DNA of 64,000 nucleotides, taken from the NCBI GenBank assembly GCA_034620365.1, contig JAQGEQ010000186.1:992001-1056000 (forward strand), read 5' to 3'. Under the pieces are notes generated by a model. The model saw only the letters and a program-made list of their open reading frames with translations, searched no databases and had not been told where the DNA came from. The position numbers and the translations under genes were made by a program. Shown piece after piece: positions 44,750 to 55,807 of this stretch. Origin of the DNA: Pegea sp. RAD2-039. Its lineage: Eukaryota; Chordata; Thaliacea; Salpida; Salpidae. Position 1 is the first letter of the stretch. Every line of letters starts with the position of its first letter.

Positions 44750-45384
44750 ACTCAGAATCTATATCGAAATCACCCAAATTTAAATCTTTTTCCTGGAAAC
44801 CAGCTGCAAAGTCCTTAAACCAATATTCCATCAATGGATTTATTTTTCCACAAATATCCTCGGTGCTAGACCTTGGCATTACTCTGTCATCTGACTTTAA
44901 ACGGCACAATTATCCTTCCAAAATCTTTGTAAAATAAACCATTCTTGTCTATCGTTGTATAAAAACCTTTAATTCTGAGGATCCATACTTACTTCATCAC
45001 TTACTTCATATTTTCCGTGCGTATAATTTTTGAATACAATGTCATTGCATGGATGCCATATGAAGTTAGTGATATCAAAAGAATTGAATCTTTCTCTTGT
45101 AGAGTCTGTTCAGGCTAGCATTTACGAGATTGGTACGCAGGAAAGTCAATATTTTATATGATAGTTATAAACATCGTCTTAGCTTCTTAAATTTAGATAC
45201 TTTGAAAATTTGACGGAGTAAGTACGACTGAGTTCCTATTTTTTAAATTATCCACAATTTAGTTGAGTTAAATTCGATGATTTCTTTTCATTATTGCTTC
45301 CCTGAAGTTGTATCAATTCAGACGACACTTATTACATCTTAATAAGTCCATATCTATTCTATTTGAATAAAGAAAATTCTGTTT
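44750..45384 (+). mobile_element. LINE reverse-transcriptase relic in unit A
   Basis: Plus-strand translation matches the C-terminal third of the LINE protein at 47915-48505 (S-S-V-L-D-L-G-I-T-L-S-S-D-F-K, then Q-C..W-M-P-Y-like and Y-K-H-R-L-S-like parts), with frameshifts and stops. The same relic with the same damage lies in unit B and inverted in unit C, so it predates the amplification. The 96-codon reverse frame at 44619-44909 is the antisense of this relic. Confidence 0.75.
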
Positions 45385-45989
45385 ACCTGGTACGTTAATT
45401 ATAGAAAATTTTTGATAGCGAAGATTTGATAGTTTAAGATTTAATTATGATAAATTCTTATCTTGTAAATTGTTAGTTTCAGCCATGTGTTAAATAATTA
45501 AGATAGTTGATGTAATCTTTAGTATGTTACAAGACTTACTATAAATGTTTATGCATTGAAAAATCTTTTTTGAAGTTAAGTTAAAACAAATTCTTTGCAA
45601 ATTATCGACCTAATAGTTAATTTTCAATTAATTAAAAATGCTCACATTATGTTATACGGGTTCTTGACGATTTTTAGGTGAAGCGAAAATTTAAGCATCT
45701 AAAATAAGGTCCTAAAAACTTTAAGAACCACAGATTTAGATTTATAAAAAATATCAAGTAAAATGGTTCACTTTTTTAATACTATACCAATAAAGATTAC
45801 TCATACTTTTTAAAACATTTTTCTAAAAGGTAGATCTAGATAGATAGATATCGAAATGTTAAATGTATTTTTAAAGTTATCAAAAAAATTTTATAATGCT
45901 TAAACAATTAAAACAATTATGTTCTGAACATCGTTAATATAAGTAAGTTTTTTTTGGCTTAGAATCATTTAGTTCTGTTGTATCAAAAT

Positions 45990-46085
45990 TGATTGGTTGT
46001 AACCTGTAGCTAATGATGGAAGAAATGTAGACCTAGTAGTTATAAGTTAATTTTTTGAACAGATAAATTTTTATCCCTCTTTTTT
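45990..46085 (+). pseudogene. Decayed laccase exon 7 plus donor and intron start
   Basis: The stretch around GATGGAAGAAAT and the following GAACAGATAAATTTTTATCCCT aligns with laccase exon 7 and intron 7 (42590-42680), with many substitutions and a lost donor. It ends where minus-strand LINE sequence begins. This is the remnant of a fourth, older laccase copy. Confidence 0.65.
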
Positions 46086-46645
46086 CTATTTATAGAGAAA
46101 AGGAGTATTGCCATCATTGGTTATAAGAACGCTATTAAATTGATTGTTTAGTAATTCAGCTTTATTTTCTGGTTCCATCACAAGCTGGTCGCTGTTATCA
46201 ATTAGAGGAGGTATTTGAGATCTCGCCTTAAGCTTGCGATTTATGAAACTAAAAAACGTTTTCTTGCTAGGTGAAGATAAAACTGCACTTTCTCTTCCTA
46301 AAATAAAATTAGAAATAGATTTCTTGTAAACTATACAAGGATCTTTGTGCAGAGATTTGGTGGAAGGATCTGCTTTAGTTTGTTTGTATATGAGGTTTTT
46401 TAAATGTCGTAAATTCCTTAAATATCTTGGCAAATGTGGTATTTTGTTGATTCTATAAAAAGGTATGAATTTTTCGATTGACTCTTTAACGATGTTAGTA
46501 AGCCTTGAGTAAATAGTATTGATGTCTTTGGAAGAGTTGAAAACAGAAATCCAGTCGACATCTGATAGAAGCTTGTTAATACCATTATAATTTCCACAGT
46601 AAAAATTCATTTTGCTGGAAGTTTTAATGTTCATAAAAAAAAGTT
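46086..46645 (-). mobile_element. LINE segment between endonuclease and RT, unit A
   Basis: An open minus-strand frame (46086-46691 with flanking codons) matches 55808-56386 almost exactly. It carries the D-V-D-W-I-S-V-F segment and the K-K-T-F-F-S-F-I-N linker that follow the endonuclease in CR1/L2-like LINEs. It is cut off abruptly at 46645 by ATR sequence and lacks RT motifs on its other side. Confidence 0.8.
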
Positions 46646-47094
46646 GGTGGATGCGATGGGTGTTACTGGTTACGAAGGATTTTTTAGACAAGCGTGTGAA
46701 GTAACTATGAAAGTTCTACGTCAACACCGCGAACCTTTGATGAGGTTAGTTTATATCAACTAATTAAATCATTGATATCACTAACTGCTTTGCAGTGTAC
46801 TTCATACTTTTTTGTTTGATCCTTTGCTTGAATGGATTAAAAAATCAAAAGATAATAACAACTCTGAGGGTAATGAAAGAGGTTTAACTCATGTTGCTGA
46901 TATTGATAACAGACTTAGAGGGTTTGTTTCAAAAAATAAAGGATTGTCATTGTCAGTACAGGGACATGTTGATCATCTGATACAGGTTTTCAATCCTTTT
47001 TTTGCTGATTAAACTTAACAACTTGCTTCTTTAGGAAGCGACAAATGAAGAAAATTTGTCAAAGATGTATATTGGATGGGCTGCATATTTGTAA
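46646..47094 (+). pseudogene. ATR: ATR kinase C-terminal fragment, last three exons
   Basis: Three exons with good splice sites, 46646-46744, 46796-46985 and 47035-47094, encode about 115 residues that follow human ATR closely. The end of the kinase domain reads M-G-V-T-G-Y-E-G..F-R-Q-A-C-E-V-T-M, then R-E-P-L-M-S-V-L, D-P-L-L-E-W and L-S-V-Q-G-H-V-D-H-L-I-Q. The FATC domain reads E-A-T-N-E-E-N-L and M-Y-I-G-W-A-A-Y-L before TAA. ATR is the replication-stress checkpoint kinase of about 2600 residues, so more than 95 per cent is missing. The 5' side is joined inside the conserved sequence to LINE DNA. The remaining reading frame is undamaged, so the break is recent, or the join is an assembly error. 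A functional ATR must lie elsewhere. Confidence 0.85.
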
Positions 47095-47572
47095 TTGTGT
47101 TTTGTTTCTATCGACTCTTTTTCAATTTTTTTTTTCTCAAAATTGTTCCTACAGTTTTTTATGTTTATAAAGAATTATTTTGTTTTAATGATTTTTATAT
47201 TTCAGTGCAGTTTTAGATTGATTGATAGAATTTAGTCAGCTTTTAATGACAAAATATAATTAATTAATTAAGGTTAAATAAAGAAAATAAAATTCTGCAA
47301 CAATCAAAATATAACTTGAAGCAATTAACATGATTTACAAAAACTTTCCTCAAATTTTATGTTAAATTTAACTTTTTTCAATAAATATTGTTAAAGATTT
47401 TCAAATTATCAGAATTTTACTGAGTAAAAATCAAATTAAATCTTTTTTTTTCAATGAATTATAAATATAATTTTCAGTAATTTGTTTATTACAGTCAAAG
47501 ACTAAATTATAAACGATTAAACATTTTCGAATTTTTATAAAAGTTATTAAGTTAACTCACGATGAAAAACAA
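47095..47572. other. AT-rich stretch downstream of the ATR fragment
   Basis: Probably former ATR 3' UTR and flank; AATAAA-like sequence occurs near 47277-47285. No gene or repeat seen. Confidence 0.4.
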
Positions 47573-48505
47573 ATATTTATTTATTTCAATAAATGCGAAA
47601 GAGGGTACCTGAAAAGAGCACCTCTCGCTAACACACATTCTCACAAATAACATCTATTTAGCCAAAAATAAAGAAAGTAAAAGATGTAACACATGGTATT
47701 TCGATATCACTCAAAGCATATAACAGTGAACAATTACATGGAATGTTAATAATATAAAAAAGAGAAAAAATTCGCAGTTTAGAAATGACAATTTTGGCAA
47801 TATTATAACGGTTCAACTTCTGTTTGAACAATGCGAGTGACTTCGACATGGCAATGTCTGATGGCAGCTGATTCCATGTATTAATTGTACGGTATAAGAA
47901 AAAATTTGTTCTGATTAATGTACTAGGTGATATGGGCTTATTAAGGTGTAATGGGTGAGTCTGAGCTGATATAACTCGAAAGAAGGACTAATAGAAAAAA
48001 AATCATCAAACTGAATGTCAATTAAATTGTGGATAATTTTAAAAATAAGAATTAAGTCGTATTTAATTTGTCGGATTTCCAAAGTATCTAAATTGAAGAG
48101 ACTGAGACGATGTTTATAACTATCATATTTAATATTAAGTTTCCTGCATACCAATCTTGTAAATGTGGCCTGAACAGATTCGATTTTTTTGATATCACTA
48201 ACTTGATATGGCATCCATGCGCTGACATTGTATTCAAGAATTGGACGTACGTACAATTTGAAAAGATTGATAAAAAAGCATGGGTCCTTAGAGTTAAAGG
48301 TCTTTATAATAAGGAAGACAAGGTTGATTGATTTTCCAAAGATTTTGGAAACATAATTGGGACATTTAAAGTCAGATGATAGAGTAATGCCAAGGTCTAA
48401 AACCGAAGATACTCGTTGAATAATAAACCTATTGATGGAGTATTGGTTCAAGCAATTTACAGCTGGTTTACGAGAAAAAGTTATAATTACAGACTTTGTA
48501 GGCAA
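47573..48505 (-). mobile_element. LINE 3' half, 5'-truncated (CR1/L2-like)
   Basis: The minus-strand frame 47915-48505 encodes the thumb and C-terminal part of a LINE reverse transcriptase: L-D-L-G-I-T-L-S-S-D-F, Y-V-R-P-I-L-E-Y-N-V-S-A-W and K-I-E-S-V-Q-A-T-F-T-R. The frame breaks near 47915 and continues in pieces to a 3' UTR ending near 47573 with the same GTGTGTTAGC box and stem-loop as the copy at 32125-32190. It is separate from the laccase repeat units and better preserved than their relics. Confidence 0.85.
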
Positions 48506-49114
48506 ATTATAAAGTTATTTGCAGTAAATATTCATAAATCATAAATATAAATAAAGTTATAAGACATAAAGCTAATTTAATAAACTTCATTAAAACTATA
48601 AATTTTGCAGAATGATTTTTACTTTTTTAATTATACAGAACTTTTAATTTTACAGACTAAACAAATCTTAATTTAAAAAAAAATTTCTTTAATGTTTGAG
48701 AATTTTTATAAAACTAAATAAGTGGCTTTTCAACTTTAAGAACTTGGCTTATATTTTTTATTTATTAATTAGGTTAATGCTGGAAGCTCGATGTAGGCTT
48801 TCACATAAAACTATTTGGGTTAGTTTTGATAATCTTAAATAGTATCCAGACGACGATCAAGTGATAGCTTTTAAGAAGAGCAAAATTTTGATAAGAACAA
48901 AAATCTTTTGATAAGAACATAAAAGTACAATCTACAAAAAATATTTCGTAGTAACCGATTTTAAAGCGATACAAACTTTCAAATATATCTTTAAGGTAAA
49001 TTCAAATATATCTTTACTCACTAAAAGACTATTTTTTAAATCATTTTTTTTTCAAGAAAATAATATCAATATAAAATTCTAATTTAAAAAATTTTCTTTT
49101 CAAAAAATCTTATT
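48506..49114. other. Spacer before repeat unit B
   Basis: AT-rich; no gene. From about 48910 it shows diverged similarity to 39180-39390, the older part of the duplication. Confidence 0.5.
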
Positions 49115-50452
49115 AGAGCTTAAATACATATAAAATAATTTATAGAAGTAAAAACAATTTCGTGAAAGCATTCAAATAAATATATTCTATATGAAATATT
49201 TATTCAAAACTATTACAAAAATGATAAAAACACAGGAAACACAAATTTTTAATATGAGTCATCTATTGTAAAAAAACTACTTTTGAAAAGAAGTTAAATC
49301 ACTAAATGTGTGCTTCTCTAGCAACGTGGCAAACATTGACAAGTAACTTTAGTTCAAACATGAGCAAAACTGAATTCTGTTAAACAGTTTACTTCTCAAT
49401 TTACAAGCTTTTCCTGTAAAACATTCTCAGACAAGTAAAACAAGCCAATAGAACTGACAGAAAACCTTGCGTTTGATGGTTCAAGATACTGAAAGATTGC
49501 TAGTTTGTAATACATTCAACAAACTACAAAAGATGATGGTAAATTGAAGTCTTTGAAATAACTCACAAAAAAATTAAATGTTTTCAGTTTTAAACTAGTA
49601 TTGAAAACTGTTATTACACATTAAACATATTACAGCACAAAAGTATGAAACATAAAAAGAGCATTTTCTAAAAGACATAATTTTTCAAACGAGTTTATTG
49701 TTTTTACTGTACAGTTGGTAATTACCTTTACAAAATTTGAGTTTTTACTTCCAAATATATTTATAAATAAACTTAATACTATCCAAGCTTTTCATCTCAG
49801 CAATTTTGATGTAGTAGAAAACAAGACATGGTAAACGTTACTTACGTGGATTCACCTCCAGCAACAGCTTAAAATTATAGATTTTAGGAAATTAGATTTA
49901 GTTATTTTGTATTGCAATAAAAATTTAAATTTAAACAAATTTAATAAATCATAATTTATACAATCTTATAAATATGTCATAAAAATATTTATTAGTTTTT
50001 CTATGAGGCAATATTAAACAAATTAAATCAAACCATTCTTAAGAGAAAGAAAATACTTTTTTGAACTAGGTTTCAAATGAAATTTATTAAATTATCAATT
50101 GCAATTTTTTATTAACTCAATAAAAACTTTATATCTCAAATTTTAATATCCATCTATTTAAATTTGCTATATTAGGAAATGTTCTATTAAAGTTATAATA
50201 ATTTTCACTTGTTTAGTATTGAAAAGTTAACGAAAACAAATATATTGTTTCCTTCAATTTCTCATATTGTCTTTAAAAGAGCCTCAGAACATTGCAAAGA
50301 TATCAATTGACTTTCATCTGATGTAAGAACAGATGAAGTTTAATGCAAAATTCATTCTTGTACTAACAAGTTTGGTTTTGAAATTGAAGTAAATATATAG
50401 TTTATTAAAAATAACTTTCTTAAAATGTTTTTCAGATTTTCAAGTAATAAAA

Positions 50453-53400
50453 ATGACTCTAATCAAAGTTTGGAATCTTCTGTTACTGTGGGTAGCAGTA
50501 GCATCTTCAAAGCGTTCTCATGAATGCACAAGACCATGTGACGGCACAACACAAATGGATTGTAAATATACCTTCACTGTTGAAACGTATGCTAAATGTT
50601 CAAATTTATCAAAATAATAACAATTGTTGTCTTCTGTTTAGGTTTAAAACGCGTGATGAAGATTATTGTAAGTCATGTGAACCAGATGATTGTAACAATA
50701 AAGGCTGCATAACTGTTGATGGATCTAGTAGAATTGGTTATATAGTTAATCAACAAATTCCTGGCCCAACTATCAACGTAAGTTTATCGATTTGTTATTT
50801 ATTTAATTATATTTATTTCGAGTTTGATTATTTTCTGATAGTTAAATACTTTTGTTAATTCAGTAATTTATTGCTTTGTATAAAACTGTTTTAAATTCAA
50901 CAATGAACTAAAAAATCTTTTCTCATCTGTCATAAGATAAGTTATCTTATAATTTAATGCTTTTAGTAACACAGCAGCTTCAATTAAACTTTCATTTAAG
51001 ACAGCCTAACGTAATCTTCAATTTAATAAACCATTACAATAGTTATAAGTAACAAAACAAATCTGTACAACTTTGTCAGATACAATAAATTAAATTAAGA
51101 GTACAATTGTTCTTAGGTGTGTGAAGGAGATACAATCATAGTTAATGTAAAAAATAAACTGATTAATGGGCAAGGCATAACAATTCATTGGCATGGACAA
51201 TTTCAAAGTAAATCACAGTGGATGGATGGTGTTCCGATGGTCACTCAGTGTCCAATACCTTTGATGAGTTCAATGCAATATAAGTTTAAAGCTGACCCAT
51301 CGGGTAAATAATACAAAAATCCATATTGAAGCTCATTTATTTAATGATCATTTTATTGATTTTAAGGATGATAAAAATGTTCGTTTTATAAATGACTTTT
51401 TCAAAAAGTTCCTTAGACCAATGTTATTAGAAACCAACTTTAAAAACAACTCATTTGTTTAAGGAACACATTGGTGGCATGCTCATGTTGGTTTACAAAG
51501 AGGCGATGGGTTCTTTGGAGCTATTGTAGTTCGTGAGAATAGAAAGACTGAAACCCACTCTGCACTTTACGACACAGGTATACATATCCCAAAATTATTT
51601 CTTAATTAAAAAAAATGGTTCTTAGATGAAGAGTCAAATGTTATCATAATTAACGATTGGTTTCACCAATTCGCTGTCGAACAATATGATGATGACAGAC
51701 ATGGCGAAACCAAAACCTTTGGGCTGCTTATAAACGGAAAAGGTGGTTCAAAGGTGAGGAAAGATTTCTTATTCACTGGATTATTAGAATGAAGTTACAT
51801 TTAAATTGATAATTTTTTGTTTGATTTTAATTTATATCAGTAAACTTGAGATAAGTATATTAAGAAAGTAAGATAAAATAAACTTTTTTTTAACCAGCTT
51901 GCAAAACAACTAAACAAAATTTGAAATAGAGCTTTCTCCATTCACTAATTTATGTTTAAACATATTAAATCGTTTAAGCAAGAAGTTTTTAAACAGTCTT
52001 CACATGATGCAAACGACAAAATACCAAAACCTCTGACTAAGTTTGAAGTTTCAGCTAATTCAAGTCATCGTTTCCGACTCATAAACGCGGCTACCAGCAT
52101 TTGTCCTTTAGAGGTATACATTTCAATCAAAGACTTATAAACTCCAATGGATTTAGTTTATGTTCGAAAAATTTAAATAAAGTCTAGATTTTATTTTATC
52201 AGATAAAACATCTAATTTAAACAGTTATTTATTTGATTATCTAAAGTTATTAATTGATTCAGTCACAAACACATATTTGTTAATTGACAGATTTCGATTG
52301 ATGACCATCCACTTTTGGTAATAGCTAGTGATGGAAGAAATATACAGCCAGTACCTGTAAGTTTATTTTTTGGACAGATAAATTTTTACCCTAACTTTTT
52401 TTGATTTAAAACATTTACTTGTAACAGGTAGACTCTCTTAACTCAATGAACGGTGAAAGATATGACTTTATTATTAATACAAATCAAACAAAAGGTGTTT
52501 ACGCGATTAGAATCAAGGGTTTTGGAGAATGTAGAGGGTATGAAGGAATAGCTTTTCTCAAGTGAGTAAAAAATCTGTTCAGATAATTTGCTGACTACGA
52601 AACAGTCTAATAGTATTTCCCAATTATTAAGTAAATTAGAGAATTGTGAAAATATTTTCTACGAAGGAACTTTACTGCTAATGAATAAGTTCAAAAAAAT
52701 TTTTTGATGGTAGTATAATTGCTTTTACGTTCCACAAAAATAAATTGTTTACTATTTGCTTGCACTTGTTTAAAATTAAACTTTTATAGATATAAAAATT
52801 ATAATGGAGACGGCACTATACTAACCTCAAGCGAAAAAGACTCGTTTTCTGTACTCAATCCATACAATATGAACGATCCTAGGAAAAAAACCACAATAAG
52901 CGAAATGAAATCAACTAATATAACTGAACATGTTCCAGACAATATAGAAGCAGCAAATAAAATCTTTTACTTTAAACTTGGTTTTGGACCAGTAGTTACA
53001 AAGCCTTCAAAATTTGCAGGATTAAGCTTATCATAATTAATTTAAATAGCAAATCTTAGTTGAAAGATGAATGATAAATACTTTTACTTAATTTATTGTT
53101 CTTGCTATCTAATTCAAAGATTTATTAAGTTTATTAAGTAACTACTTTTAACATAAGTTGCTCTTAGCTATAAACAAATTAGCCTTCACTAACTGAATAT
53201 ATTCCTTAATGTAGATTGCTGCTCATACAACTACTGTTGCATACATAAATAACTATTCATGGGTATGGCCTGACCTACCAATAATGTTTAAATCAAAACA
53301 TTTAGACCCCCAGAAATTTTGTTATCCGGGTAACACAATTGAACATGTTAACACTGAGGTAATATGACAATAAAATACTTGGATCAATTTTCTAAAGTGA

Positions 53401-54091
53401 TCTTCTTTTAATTAGATAAAGCAATGCGTTCACAGAGTAAAAATTCCATCGAATCTAACCGTCGATTTTGTAGTGTATACTGATCAAGGCTCTCACCCTA
53501 TGCATTTACATGGAGGATATTATGCTGTTGTAGCTCAAATAAAGTAAGACTTGTATAGAATGTGACTCATATAATTATTCTGTTATTAATATTGTAGATT
53601 CACTGGCCGTGCTACAGAAGAAAAAATTAGAGGACTCTACAAAAGGGCATTAAAATCCGGCCAATTTAACTTGAAAAATCCTCCTGTAAAAGATACTACT
53701 ATAGCACATGAGAATTACTTAACTGTCTTTAGATTTAATACCTGGAATCCGGGGTACTGGCTGTTCCATTGCCACATCGCTTTTCATTTCGAAATGGGTA
53801 ATTATTAGTTTACTTTTCAATTGTGCTCTATGAGAGATTGAAACTAGATTTACTGACTGAATAGCCAATAACTTTTGAAATTGTTAAACAAGCACACACT
53901 ACTAATTTCAAACTATTGAGATTGATTTTGAGTTTAACCTCATTTTTGAACAATGAGCATGTAAGAATCAGCTTGATTTATTTTTGTGAACAGGAATGGG
54001 ATTAGTTGTGGATGTTGGAGAAGATAGTGAATGGAAAGCCCCTCCTGCAGGATTTCCTGACAAGTGTAAAAGCTACCTCGGATCAAATTAG
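50453..54091 (+). CDS. Laccase copy B, 1-nt deletion in exon 6 (possible pseudogene)
   Basis: Same 13-exon layout, signal peptide and four copper motifs as copy A; exon 3 protein is identical to A. In exon 6 a T run is one base shorter than in A and C (A: AAG AAG TTT TTT GAA; B: TTTTT then AAA, near 51985-51993), shifting the frame to an early stop. I found no alternative acceptor that restores it. Downstream exons still match A well, so the loss is recent or a sequencing error. Intron 9 would start with GC (TTT|GCAGGA), as in C. Compared with A the introns are almost unchanged, while exons 2, 6, 8, 9, 10 and 12 differ at many amino acids, for example N-to-R and K-to-R at the start of exon 12. 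Confidence 0.85.
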
Positions 54092-54471
54092 ATGTCTCCT
54101 TTTCATGATTCTGGGATGATGTTGATTTTTCGAATGATTCGATCTTAAGATTATATTTTAAGATTAGTTTGTCGAATTATTCAACCTTTTATATTCAAGA
54201 TTATTGATCGAATGCTGCGTTGTTTCTACACCTAATGACTTATAATTGGAACTTATTCTTTTTAAATACAATGAAACTTGCAAACTACTGTTTCGTTTAG
54301 AAGTTGAACTCAAATTCGAGATAATTTAAATGTTTTGATTTCATACGAGCTTTTTCATGTTCATACGAGATTTCACTAAAAATGTTTTAAATTTAGTAGA
54401 GATTTTATCAAGAAGAGTGTTCGATATTTTAAATATTATTTTTTCATTTAAAACTGGTATATGAACTGGCA

Positions 54472-55106
54472 ACTCAGAATCTATATCGAAATCACCCAAA
54501 TTTAAATCTTTTTCCTGGAAACCAGCTGCAAAGTCCTTAAACCAATATTCCATCAATGGATTTATTTTTCCACAAATATCCTCGGTGCTAGACCTTGGCA
54601 TTACTCTGTCATCTGACTTTAAACGGCACAATTATCCTTCCAAAATCTTTGTAAAATAAACCATTCTTGTCTATCGTTGTATAAAAACCTTTAATTCTGA
54701 GGATCCATACTTACTTCATCACTTACTTCATATTTTCCGTGCGTATAATTTTTGAATACAATGTCATTGCATGGATGCCATATGAAGTTAGTGATATCAA
54801 AAGAATTGAATCTTTCTCTTGTAGAGTCTGTTCAGGCTAGCATTTACGAGATTGGTACGCAGGAAAGTCAATATTTTATATGATAGTTATAAACATCGTC
54901 TTAGCTTCTTAAATTTAGATACTTTGAAAATTTGACGGATTAAGTACGACTGAGTTCCTATTTTTTAAATTATCCACAATTTAGTTAAGTTAAATTCGAT
55001 GATTTCTTTTCATTATTGCTTCCCTGAAGTTGTATCAATTCAGACGACACTTATTACATCTTAATAAGTCCATATCTATTCTATTTGAATAAAGAAAATT
55101 CTGTTT
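54472..55106 (+). mobile_element. LINE reverse-transcriptase relic in unit B
   Basis: Counterpart of the relic at 44750-45384, nearly base for base; inherited with the duplicated unit. Confidence 0.75.
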
Positions 55107-55711
55107 ACCTGGTACGTTAATTATAGAAAATTTTTGATAGCGAAGATTTGATAGTTTAAGATTTAATTATGATAATTTCTTATCTTGTAAATTGTTAGTT
55201 TCAGCCATGTGTTAAATAATTAAGATAGTTGATGTAATCTTTAGTATGTTACAAGACTTACTATAAATGTTTATGCATTGAAAAATCTTTTTTGAAGTTA
55301 AGTTAAAACAAATTCTTTGCAAATTATCGACCTAATCGTTAATTTTCAATTAATTAAAAATGCTCACATTATGTTATACAGGTTCTTGACGATTTTTAGG
55401 TGAAGCGAAAATTTAAGCATCTAAGATAAGGTCCTAAAAACTTTAAGAACCACAGATTTAGATTTATAAAAAATATCAAGTAAAATGGTTCACTTTTTTA
55501 ATACTATACCAATAAAGATTACTCATACTTTTTAAAACATTTTTCTAAAAGGTAGATCTAGATAGATAGATATCGAAATGTTAAATGTATTTTTAAAGTT
55601 ATCAAAAAAATTTTATAATGCTTAAACAATTAAAACAATTATGTTCTGAACATCGTTAATATAAGTAAGTTTTTTTTGGCTTAGAATCATTTAGTTCTGT
55701 TGTATCAAAAT

Positions 55712-55807
55712 TGATTGGTTGTAACCTGTAGCTAACGATGGAAGAAATGTAGACCTAGTAGTTATAATTTAATTTTTTGAACAGATAAATTTTTATCCCT
55801 CTTTTTT
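55712..55807 (+). pseudogene. Decayed laccase exon 7, unit B copy
   Basis: Counterpart of 45990-46085 with the same decay, ending at the junction with LINE sequence. Confidence 0.65.

Larger units (their letters stand above)
39391..46645 (+). repeat. Laccase repeat unit A (7.3 kb, direct)
   Basis: Nearly identical to 49115-56367, with an offset of 9724, then 9723, then 9722 nt. It contains about 1.3 kb of upstream DNA, laccase A, a LINE reverse-transcriptase relic, a decayed laccase exon and a minus-strand LINE segment. The left edge is a sharp change from diverged to near-identical sequence. The right edge is an abrupt junction with ATR sequence. Confidence 0.93.
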
